A stretch of DNA of 64,000 nucleotides from Onthophagus taurus (lineage: Eukaryota > Arthropoda > Insecta > Coleoptera > Scarabaeidae): positions 2,604,001 to 2,668,000 of the forward strand of contig NC_091973.1 of assembly GCF_036711975.1 (NCBI RefSeq), given 5' to 3'. Position numbers and translations under genes: made by a program. This document shows positions 23,901 through 34,084 of this stretch, piece after piece (position 1 is the stretch's first letter; every line of letters starts with the position of its first letter). A model generated the notes under the pieces. That model searched no databases and was not told the DNA's origin. It saw only the letters and a program-made list of their open reading frames with translations.

Positions 23901-26596
23901 ATTCTACGTAACATAAATAATTATCTTCAATTTTTATATTATCAGGTGGTGTTTGCACGCAATCTTCTATTTTTAAATTCATGTTTTTCTCTGAATACAA
24001 AATTAAAGTAGCCCCTTTAATATTTTCCCCATAACTTTTTACGTAACCACTAACATCATAACCAGCTATAATTAACGATTTTGCTGGTAATTCCGTGTTT
24101 CCCTCTGCTACAGTTACAACAACCGTATCTCTTATAATTTTCCATCTAAAAAAATGAAGACGTGCAGTTTAATTAAATCATTTCGATTTATTTTACGTAC
24201 TTCGTGTGTGAAATCACCACAGTATGTAAACCAGGATAAACAGGTGTAAAGAAAAATAATCCATTTTCAGATGTAACAGTTGTACGTACTTCTGAATCTG
24301 TTTTAAGTTTTACTTCAATGCCTAAAGGACCGTTAGAACTACCCAAACTCTCCACCTATTTCAAAAATAATTTTAAATTAATTAATTAATATTATTAATT
24401 ATCAGGTAATGAGTAATAAGGTGTTACATTTTTGCTTTAACCCTCGAAAAACGACTTATGGCGAAAATATAATCTATTATCAAGGCTGATGTATACCGTG
24501 ATTATGGCACGTGGCAGATTCAAAGAAGATAGAAAAAAAGTGGATAAATTAGCACCTATACGGGAAGTATCGGATATGTTTGCAGAAAATTGTAGGGGGT
24601 TTTACGAGGCATCAAATACTGGTGCAGTAGATGTACAACTAATATCTAAAAGAATGGAAAATCATGAAACTTTAAGGCAATTTTTCTCGAAAATTTTCTT
24701 ATGTATTAATTTTTGCTGTACCAAATCCAGAAAAAAATTCTCTTTCATATTCCGTAATAAAAATGGGGATTGCTATTTGAAAAAAATAGCAATGACGTCA
24801 TAACTAGTTTAAAAATGGCGGAAAAAATTTATAATCTAGACCAAGACCTCTTCAGTTTACATTTTGCGCCTAAAATATTGTTCATGACACATGGGGCGGC
24901 CGACGTCTTCGAAGTCGGCCGAGATTATTTCTAATATTATTCCTAATAGAGCATGATCTTCGCCTATATGCAACCCAACCCAACCCAAGTATCAAGAATA
25001 ATACCCGAATATATCTGTTCTGTGATAATACTTGGGGCGGCCGACGTCTTCGAAGTCGGCCGAGATTATTTCTGTTGATATAAGAAATAATACCACCCCA
25101 GGTATTATTCGTGATACTTGGGTTGGGTAGCATATAGGCGAAGATCATGCTCTATCACAAAGAATACTAGAAATAATCTCGGCCGACTTCGAAGACGTCG
25201 GCCGCCCTATGTATTATTCGTGATACTTGGGTTGGGTTGCATATAGGCGAAGATCATGCTCTATCACGAAGAATACTAGAAATAATCTCGGCCGACTTCG
25301 AAGACGTCGGCCGCCCCAAGTGTCATGAAACAATACTTTGGGCGGCCGACGTCTTCGAAGTCGGCCGCCCTATGTATTATTCGTGATACTTGGGTTGGGT
25401 TGCATATAGGCGAAGATCATGCTGTATCACGAAGAATACTAGAAATAATCTCGGCCGACTTCGAAGACGTCGGCCGCCCCAAGTGTCATGAACAATTCTT
25501 TGGGCGGCCGACGTCTTCGAAGTCGGCCGAGATTATTATTGCTCTATCATGAATAATACTTGAAATAATCTCGGCCGACTTCGAAGACGTCGGCCGCCCC
25601 AAGTGTCATTAGGGCGCCTGATTGTTCATGATACTTGGAGTGAGATTATTTTTTATATCACAAATAGTACTTGTTCAATACCAAGACCTCTCCAGTTTAC
25701 ATTTTTGTCTACATTACAACAATTAAGATTTTGATTACTATTCACCACTCCTCTTATTATTATAATTTTTGAAAACGTCGCCCAAGATCTTTGGAGATAA
25801 TCATGACTTGGTCTTACAGATCAAAGTATTATGGTTAATGTATTTGGGGGCGGCAGACGTCTTCAAAGTCAGCAGTGGTCAGTAGAGAACATGGTTTGTA
25901 ACCAAAATTATATGGGCACAAATGAAAATGAAATGGCAGATTAGTTAATATCAACATTTTCTTGCAGTTTAGAATTCTGAAAGTGTAATTCCAAACATTT
26001 TCTTAATGTTTACAGTTTGGCCTCAATATCATATATACCAGGACTTTGGTAGATATTGGACATATTGGATATTATCATAATTATACACTCATTTCAAATA
26101 CATATTTATTACCTTTCCTGTAATACCAAATCCCTTAAATTTAAAATTAATATCATGCCCCTGACTACAAATATCATTCTTTCCATCTATGTTAACATTA
26201 ATTCTTATTGGATCAAAACTCCAACCTGGTGGGGGTTCAAGCTAAAAAAAGATATTTAAAGTAGCTTAAATAAAAAAAGATAACCTCAAACATTACCTGT
26301 AAGATATATTCGCCCTTATCATATAAAGGAATAAAATAATACCCATTATTTGGAGCGCAATTAGTCTGATCTTTAACTATACCCTGTTTCGTCAACCTGC
26401 AAATTAATAAATTAAAAAAAAAAAAATGCTAAGTAACGATATTAATGGAAACTTACAATTTAACGACGACTTTGGAAAAATCAATGGGGACGTGGCTTTT
26501 GATGAAGCCCCCGCAGCCCAAAACATCGTTCGCAGTAACGCATATAATATAGCTTAATAATAATGAACATAAAATGACTAGCTTTTCATTAAACAT
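20945..26596 (-). CDS. NOMO: NOMO (nodal modulator), ER translocon-associated BOS complex subunit
   Basis: NOMO is a type I ER membrane protein. With Nicalin and TMEM147 it forms part of the multipass translocon that inserts membrane proteins. Exons: 26457-26596, 26297-26396, 26113-26241, 24201-24355, 23749-24145, 23259-23689, 22110-23199, 21863-22056 and 20945-21809. The sum is 3,501 nt, or 1,166 aa plus stop (human about 1,222). A signal peptide occupies about residues 1-22. It is followed by GCGGFIKSHV, PNNGYYFIPLYDKGEY and EPPPGWSFDP, and then serial immunoglobulin-like/carboxypeptidase-regulatory-like modules with recurrent GFSIFGRV-type starts. A membrane segment lies at about 1091-1109 and the tail ends KPKKI, a K-x-K-x-x ER-retrieval form. 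The 1.76-kb intron 24356-26112 holds a piggyBac relic and satellite. The ATG at 26594-26596 is chosen because it immediately precedes the signal peptide. Architecture matches the family throughout. Confidence 0.93.
24489..24690 (+). pseudogene. piggyBac-family transposase relic in a NOMO intron
   Basis: The frame contains KVDKLAPIREVSDMFAENC followed by AVDVQLIS. This matches the piggyBac (DDE_Tnp_1_7) pattern around the first catalytic aspartate (DKLAPIR..F..F..NC......VDE.L). Neither end of an element nor the rest of the transposase is evident. It lies antisense to NOMO. Confidence 0.65.
24880..25900. repeat. Palindromic-module satellite array 5, inside a NOMO intron
   Basis: About 8 good modules between 24895 and 25605 plus a decayed one near 25855. 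Linkers contain the second recurrent motif, TTGGGTTGGGTTGCATATAG followed by GCGAAGATCATGCTCTATCA, four times. No gene is seen up to the exon ending at 26113. Confidence 0.88.
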
Positions 26597-27018
26597 TATA
26601 AAAAATTCGGCGATGTAGCATTTGTTAACCTCACAATTGCACAATTAACCTCTTTTTTTGTACGTTGCCCATAAATGTCAAAATGGAATTTCGTTCAATC
26701 ACACATAGATGACGCTTAAGCCTGTTTAAGTAAGGTAGAAACTACAAATGAAACCAAAACATGCCTATAGATGTCGCCTTTTACTATTAGGTATCTACTT
26801 TATCGATAAATGTCAAGACGTGGCCAGTGCGTGGCTGTCATCGCATGCATACGTAACCTCTCACTTCGAGTAAACTTTCCAACTTTGACTTTCGTAGTCG
26901 TATGGAAGCAGTCATCATTTGCGCTTCGCAAAAAAAATTAAAGAAAGGTAAAATTATAACAGAAACTAGCCATAAAAGAACCAAATCTAATTCAAAATCT
27001 TATTCTTTTTGTATCTAG
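26597..27018. promoter_or_regulatory. Divergent promoter between NOMO and SSR2 with a DRE motif
   Basis: Only 422 bp separate the two start codons. A perfect DRE octamer TATCGATA (DREF site, typical of insect housekeeping promoters) is at 26801-26808. TAGATG-N-CGC motifs occur at 26706-26715 and 26767-26776. SSR2 appears to have a noncoding first exon ending at 26947 and an intron 26948-27018 whose acceptor AG abuts its ATG. No TATA box is obvious. Confidence 0.65.
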
Positions 27019-27655
27019 ATGTTTCAGAAAGTATTGTTTTTCCTCCTCCTCGCCGTTTTAACGGTAAACTGCAACACGGACGAGGAATCCAGTCCCAGAC
27101 TGTTGGTGTTTAAGCAAATTTTGAATAAATATCTCGTTGAAAATATGGACATCGTTGTTAAATATACTTTATTTAATGTTGGGAGCGCCGCTGCTATTGA
27201 TGTTAGGTTAGTTGAAACCGGATTTCACCCTGAAGCTTTTCAATTAGTTGGAGGGCAATATGAAGCTGCTATCGATAGGATTGCTCCACAGACCAATGTG
27301 ACACATGTTGTTGTTGTTAGACCCATTCAATATGGATATTTTAACTTTACTAGTGCTAAAGTTAATTATAAAATGTCTGATGAAGCTAAAACAGTGAGTT
27401 TTATTATAAAATTATTTAAATTATTAAAAATTAATGTTTTTTTTTATTTTTTAGTATCAAGTATCCTTTAGCAGTGAGCCTGGAGAAGGTGCCATAAGTG
27501 CTTTCCGTGACTACGATAGGAAATTCTCTTCACACGTATTTGATTGGCTGGCTTTTGCTGTAATGACAATGCCATCTTTAGCAATTCCCTTCTTCCTTTG
27601 GTACAGCAGCAAGAGCAAATACGAAAAATTAGCAAAACCTGTCAAAAAGCATTAG
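27019..27655 (+). CDS. SSR2: Translocon-associated protein subunit beta (TRAP-beta, SSR2)
   Basis: TRAP-beta is a single-pass subunit of the TRAP complex that sits beside Sec61 and assists translocation of secretory proteins into the ER. Coding exons are 27019-27393 and 27455-27655, 576 nt or 191 aa plus stop (family about 183-190). A signal peptide covers about residues 1-18. The luminal beta-sandwich domain includes [14 protein letters not shown] and an N-glycosylation site in QTNVTHVV. The C-terminus has [17 protein letters not shown] leading into a membrane helix and a short lysine-rich cytosolic tail ending KPVKKH. It is divergent from NOMO, another ER-translocon component. Identification is secure. 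Confidence 0.95.
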
Positions 27656-27842
27656 ATTTATTTTGTTAATTGTAGTTATTAATTTTTTTATTTATCGTAC
27701 AAAACATTCTTCAACATTCATCTTCAACACAGAATGTCATTAACTTTGTTATTACAAATGAAATAAAAACAACATTTCTTTTTCTAATTTTGACGTTTTA
27801 TTTAAATCAAAATAAATATAAAAGTACTAAAACTGAAAAATC

Positions 27843-29963
27843 GAACTGGTAACAATTTATTATAAACGTGTGGCAACACTGTAATAGATCCCAATCTCGC
27901 CCCAAATATTGTTCGTGATATAAGAAACAATCTAGGTCTTTGGATACGAAATCCTACCCTAAAGCCTGTTCTTCGCCTTACTAGAAATAATCTCGGCCGA
28001 CTTCGAAGACGTCGGCCGCCCCAAGTGTCATGAATAATACTTAGGGCGACCGTATTGATCATGCTATTTGGGGCGGCCGACGTCTTCGAAGTCGGCTGTG
28101 ATTATATCTCTTAATCTACTTGAAATGTATGGAAAAAATAATCTATATGCAACCCAACCCAAATATCACGAACAATACCTGGGGCGGCCGACGTTTTCGA
28201 AGTCGGCCGAGATTATTTTTGTTAATATAAGAGATAATCTCGGCCGACTTCGAAGACGCCCCAAGTGTCATGAATAATACTTAGGGCAGCCGACGTCTTC
28301 GAAGTCGGCCGAGATTATATCTCTTAATCTGCTTGAAATGTATGGAAAAAATGATCTCCTATATGCAACCCAACCCAAGTATCATGAACAATACCTGGGG
28401 CGGCCGACGTCTTTGAAGTCGGCCGAGATTATTTTTGTTAATATAAGAAATCATCTCGGCCGATTTCGAAGACGTCGACCGCCCCAGGTATTATTCGTGA
28501 TACTTAGGTTGGGTTGGATTGCATATAGGCGAAGATGCTCTATCATGAACAATACTAGAAATAATCTCGGCCGACTTCGAAAACGTCGGCCGCCCCAAGT
28601 GTCATGAATAATACTTAGGGCGACCGTATTGATCATGCTATTTGGGGCGGCCGACGTCTTCGAAGTCGGCTGTGATTATATCTCTTAATCTGCTTGAAAT
28701 GTATGGAAAAAATGATCTCCTATATGCAACCCAACTCAAGTATCACGAACAATACCTGGGGCGGCCGAGATTATCTCTTATACTAACAAAAATAATCTCG
28801 GCCGACTTCGAAGACGTTGGCCGCCCCAGGTATTATTCGTGATACTTAGGTTGGGTTGGATTGCATATAGGCGAAGATGCTCTATCATGAACAATACTAG
28901 AAATAATCTCGGCCGACTTCGAAGACGTCGGCCGCCCCAAGTGTCATGAATAATACTTAGGGCGGCCGTATTGGTCATGCTACTTGGGGCGGCCGACGTC
29001 TTCGAAGTCGGCCGAGATTATATCTCTTAATCTGCTTGAAATGTATGGAAAAAATGATCTCCTATATGCAACCCAACTCAAGTATCACGAACAATACCTG
29101 GGGCGGCCGAGATTATCTCTTATACTAACAAAAATAATCTCGGCCGACTTCGAAGACGTCGGCCGCCCCAGGTATTATTCGTGATACTTAGGTTGGGTTG
29201 GATTGCATATAGGCGAAGATGACGCTCTATCATGAAAACTACTAGAAATAATCTCGGCCGACTTCGAAGACGTCGGCCGCCCCAAGTGTCATGAATAATA
29301 CTTAGGGCGGCCGTATTGGTCATGCTACTTGGGGCGGCCGACGTCTTCGAAGTCGGCCGAGATTATATCTCTTAATCTGCTTGAAATGTATGGAAAAAAT
29401 GATCTCCTATATACAACCCAACCCAAGTATCACGAACAATACCTGGGGCGGCCGAGATTATCTCTTATACTAACAAAAATAATCTCGGCCGACTTCGAAG
29501 ACGTCGTCCGCCCCAGGTATTATTCGTGATACTTAGGTTGAGCTGGATTGCATATAGGCGAAGATAATGCTCTATAATGAACAATACTAGAAATAATCTC
29601 GGCCGACTTCGAAGACGTCGGCCGCCCCAAGTGTCATGAACAATACTTGGGGCGGCCGACGTCTTCGAAGTCGGCCGAGATTATTCCTCTTAATCTGCTT
29701 GAAATTAATGGAAAAAAATAATCTCGGCCTAAGTATTGTTGGTGATACTTGGGGCAGCCAAGATTATTTTTTATATCACGAACAATACTTGTAGCGGCCG
29801 ATGTCTACGATGCAAATAAAGAAATTAATTGATTTTCGGAATATACTACAAAAAAAACTTTTAGAAGAAAAGTTGTAGAGAATTTAAAAATACTAACTAA
29901 AAGTTCATTAATCGATTGAAATATGAACTGGTAACAATTTATTATAAACGTGTGGCAACACTG
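27843..29963 (+). repeat. 39-bp direct repeat flanking satellite array 6
   Basis: An identical 39-bp sequence beginning GAACTGGTAACAATTTATTA occurs at 27843-27881 and at 29925-29963, on either side of the satellite. Similarity extends weakly beyond. One copy is next to the SSR2 3' end, the other just upstream of staufen. Confidence 0.88.
27890..29815. repeat. Palindromic-module satellite array 6 with 342-345-bp repeat
   Basis: About 18 modules. A composite unit containing two to three modules, the GGTTGGGTTGGATTGCATAT linker and CTTAATCTGCTTGAAATGTA repeats with periods of 342 and 345 bp (same frame at 28642, 28984 and 29329). The array sits between SSR2 and staufen. Confidence 0.9.
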
Positions 29964-29989
29964 CAACAGGCCGCAACCGATTTAAACAT

Positions 29990-30431
29990 GGCCGCATGTT
30001 AGACAAAATTTTTCTTTCTTGTTTGCCAACGTATTTAAAACGATTTAGTAGTGGTGTTTGTTAGTTTATTGGATGTTCTATTTATTTCTGTAGTGCCCCG
30101 TATTGTAAATTAATAGTAAAAAATTGGTAAGTGTACCGCGAGGGGGCGCAAAATAACCGATAATTCGTCGAACCGGCAACATTCCTAATACTGACAGTGT
30201 TCTCTTTAAATATAAACACCTTAACCGACACGAAAAAACCAACGTTTATATAAAGGTTTATGTTTTAATTCAATATGAATGTCATCTATTTTTGTCAATA
30301 ACGGTGTTTTGTAAAAAATGAATTGTAGAAATTCATTTAGAACGAAAAAGTGCGTGTCAATAAATTTAAGTTGTCTTTAAATGATAACGTAATTTCGCGG
30401 TATGCTTACTTACGAGGTTTTTGTTCTTTAG
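29990..30431 (+). promoter_or_regulatory. Staufen 5' region with CTCF-like motif
   Basis: No coding exon. CCGCGAGGGGGCGC at 30137-30150 fits the long CTCF consensus (CCGCG-N-GG-N-GGC). A plausible noncoding first exon ends near 30128 at a GGTAAGTG donor and would join the acceptor at 30431. Both are inferences from motif alone. Confidence 0.4.
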
Positions 30432-30437
30432 TAGAAA

Positions 30438-33400
30438 ATGATGAGGCATCCAGAACATCATCAACTACCGCCTACAATGCAAAGAAATAATAGGTACACA
30501 ACTGTTACTGTTTATTTTAGTGGACAAGCATTACATTACATGTTTATCAATTTTAGAATGAACGTCCAACAAATGACGCAGCCTGCACAGAGAATGCTGA
30601 TGACTGTACCTGGATCTCCTCATTCCAGTATGCAAATATTCCAAATATATTTTGAATTATTAATATTTTTAACTTCGTAGGTGTGCTCGTGTCCATGCCT
30701 GGACCTGGACCAACGTTAATTACAACTACCATTGCTCCGATACCACAACATCCCCAACAACCATCCAAAACAAATTCCGTTCCAGGTAATCTTCATTTAA
30801 TTTCTATTATTTATTTATGATGGTAAGCAATTTAATATGACTTTATATTTAGATAAACTAATATTAAGATGCAAATAATTCCAAACATTATTTACTGATG
30901 CTTTACACTATACAAATATATATTCACAATCTCTAGAATTTATTTATTATTTGAGCTTTTTCATTTAGCTTTTTCCCGAGCGAATCTCGAGCGTTTTAGA
31001 AAGACAAATTGATTCATTTTGGTCGTTTTAAATATCTCTTATATTAACAAAAATAATCTCGGCCGATTCGAAGACGTCGGCCGCCCCAGGTATTATTCGT
31101 GATACTTAGGTTGGGTTGGATTGCATATAGGCGAAGATGATGCTCTATCATGAACACTACTAGAAATAATCTCGGCCGACTTCGAAGATGTCGGCCGCCC
31201 CAAGTGTCATGAATAATACTTAGGGCGACCGTATTGATCATGCTATTTGGGGCGGCCAACGTCTTCGAAGTCGGCCGAGATTATATCTCTTAATCTGCTT
31301 AAAATGTATGGAAAAAATAATCTTCTATATGCAACCCAACCCAAGTATCACGAACAATACCTGGGGCGGCCGACGTCTTCGAAGTCGGCCGAGATTATTT
31401 CTTCCATACATTTCAAGCAAGTTAAGAGAAATAATCTCGGCCGACTATCATTATATGGGTATCTTTTAAATAATATCCTATATATCTTGGTTTTCTGGAA
31501 TTGAAACTAATTGGGTGACCATCAATCTACCATATATTTTTAGTAGTTAAGATAGGATTCAGAAAAAAAGCATTTTTACCTTGATTAACTTATTCATTCA
31601 CGCTATAATTGGACTTTCAAAAGAAAAGTGACTCTACCTAACATTCTTTTTTGGGATAATTGACATTTGTAAACAAATCTAACCTTAGCCAAAACATTTT
31701 CTGGACAATGTTAAAAAGAAAAAACCGAGGAGCCGAAAATTTTCAAATTTACATGTTACATAGTTCTAAATTAACTCGCATTTCTTCGAAGTAATTTTTG
31801 ATAAGTTCCTTGGAAACATAAATGGAATACTTTTTCTGTTTTATCGGTAATTCGTGTTTAGATTGTTAAGAAAGCGTTGTTGTTTTAGTATATTACGATC
31901 AACGTACGACTCATTCTCATAACATGAGTTCCGATGATCAGCAACAATCGCAGCAGCAGCAATCGCCGCAACAATCTCAACAGACGCAACACACTCAGCA
32001 TGCACACCAGACGCAGCACCGCCAATCGGAGAACCCCGTAGACCCACAGCAGCAACAGAACCCGCCATCAAACACTACTACTTCTTCAGCGTTGCCCATT
32101 TTGGCAAACATAAAAGAGAAAACCCCCATGTGCTTAGTGAACGAGCTCGCTCGGTACAACAAGATCCAGCATCAGTATCGGCTGACGGGCGAGCAGGGGC
32201 CCGCACACAAGAAGATATTCACGGTAACGCTGAAACTCGACAACGAGGAGTACGAAGCGGAAGGACCCAGTATCAAGAAAGCACAACATTCGGCCGCCGC
32301 CCAAGCTCTCGCCAAAACGCAGCTGAAGCATCCGCCACCCAAAACGGCTCGGAACAACCGTCAGGGCGTACGAGTGACCTCTACTGGAATGGTAACGCCA
32401 ACCGTCGAATTAAATGCTCTCGCGATGAAACGGGGCGAACGGACCGTTTACGTTGTTGAAAATGGTCCGGGACATCATCAACAGACTTACGTACCTCAAC
32501 CAACGGGATACTATCCGAGACACGGATTATACAGTCCGCAAGGACAACCCAGGTACAATTGCGATATGAGGCGTAACCATCCCATGAGAGGACATTATAA
32601 TTCCTACGACAACAGGTATTACAATCAAATACGGCCACCGTTTCAACAACACGGGAACGCCGAAATTTGTTCTGTTCTTTTACGAATCGCTGATAGGGAA
32701 TATTCCGGGACCGGTTTGACAGTACAAGCTGCGCGGCACGACGCTGCGTCGAAAGCGATCGAAGATATCAAAAGATTAAACGCGGAAGAGGGTCGAGATA
32801 GTGAAGGTGAAGGTAGCACTATTGAGCAAACGATTGAAAACGGCGAAACAGACGTAAACGCGGATTTAAAGTCACCGATATCGCTAGTTCACGAAATTGC
32901 GTTAAAACGGCATCTCAGCGTCGCTTTTGAGGTGCTGAGCGAAAAGGGCCCGCCACACATGAAGGTCTTTATAACGCAATGTAAAATCGGTGACATCGTC
33001 GTTGAAGGTGAAGGTAACGGAAAGAAAAAATCGAAAAAGCGCGCCGCGGAAAAAATGCTTGAAAAATTAGCCAAATTTCCACCTTTACCTTCAACATCCA
33101 CTTCGAATAGTTTAAAAAAGAAACGGGTGACAAATAAGAAAAAGACCCGAAATTTGATAAAACTTAATTCGGATAAATCATCCGAATACGCCGAAGAAAT
33201 TAATCCGATTTCCCGTCTAATTCAAATACAACAAGCGAACAAAGAAAAAGAACCCGTTTACACGGTGATCGAAGAACGTGGCGCTCCTCGTCGTCGAGAA
33301 TTTGTCATTCAAGCTTCCGTGAATGGCATTTCTTGTAATGGAATTGGACCCAATAAAAAAATCGCCAAGCGAAGTGCTGCTCAAGCTCTACTCAATGCAC

Positions 33401-34084
33401 TCGGCTATTCAAACGCTCCAATGTCACCACCAAAACCAAACGTAATCAACGGAAACGCAAAAGTAAGTCAATTAATTTCTTAATAAAAATAATTCAATAA
33501 ATTTTTTTAAGGTCGATAAAGAAGTGTCCACACCAGAAACGGCAGAAAAACCTCGCAAAGTAACGTTTATGGAAGAAAAACCAGCAGAGGTGTCATCGGG
33601 CGTTGTTGGAGGTAGCGGAGGTCGTCAGTTGGTACCTGGATTATTGCTTGTGGGCGATCAATCAATAACGATGCAAAATAAATCGAAAGATTGCTCGCAA
33701 TCAACCGTTAATGGAGCCACGACCGAGAAAAAAGCACCGAAACTTCCTCCAACACCTCCTCAAGGTGTTCGATCGAAGGATAAACTTCTCTATTTAGCCC
33801 AGCTAATGGATATTCATGTACAATTTTCCGATTTTCCAAAAGCAAATCATGAACAGTATTTAACACTTGTTTCTCTTAACACAAATCCACCTCAGGTACA
33901 ACTAAAATTGTGTCTTAACTTAATTAATAACTTTTTTATTAATTATATATTGTAGGTTTGTCACGGTGAAGGTCCAACAACGGAAGCATCGCACGAAAAA
34001 GCGTCATTGGAGGCATTGAATGTGCTGTCTGAACTGGGCCTGGACAACATAGCGCCGTGTAAAGAACCGGTAGCCGATACGTAA
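30438..34084 (+). CDS. stau: Staufen double-stranded RNA-binding protein
   Basis: Staufen binds structured mRNAs and directs their localisation and translation. Exons: 30438-30493, 30557-30627, 30681-30785, 31889-33462, 33512-33895 and 33956-34084, totalling 2,319 nt or 772 aa plus stop. All five dsRNA-binding domains are visible: dsRBD1 about 156-221, dsRBD2 about 247-373 and split by a Pro/Tyr/Arg-rich insertion as in known Staufens, dsRBD3 about 406-472 (KKKSKKRAAEKMLEKL), dsRBD4 about 516-583, and the divergent C-terminal dsRBD5 about 690-757, which in flies binds Miranda. The N-terminus is Gln-rich (residues about 95-135). The three small 5' exons keep the frame with exon 4 only through the acceptor at 31887-31888, so a start inside exon 4 (31924) is an alternative. 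Intron 3 (30786-31888) contains a satellite array. Confidence 0.95.
31036..31445. repeat. Palindromic-module satellite array 7, inside staufen intron 3
   Basis: Four modules plus fragments, with the TTGGGTTGGATTGCATAT and CTTAATCTGCTT linkers seen in array 6. It is the right-most occurrence of this repeat family; none is seen from 31.5 to 64 kb. The rest of the intron is AT-rich. Confidence 0.88.

Noticed and set aside
32130-32638. Several antisense and alternate-frame open frames inside staufen exon 4
   Set aside because: Shadows of the staufen coding sequence.
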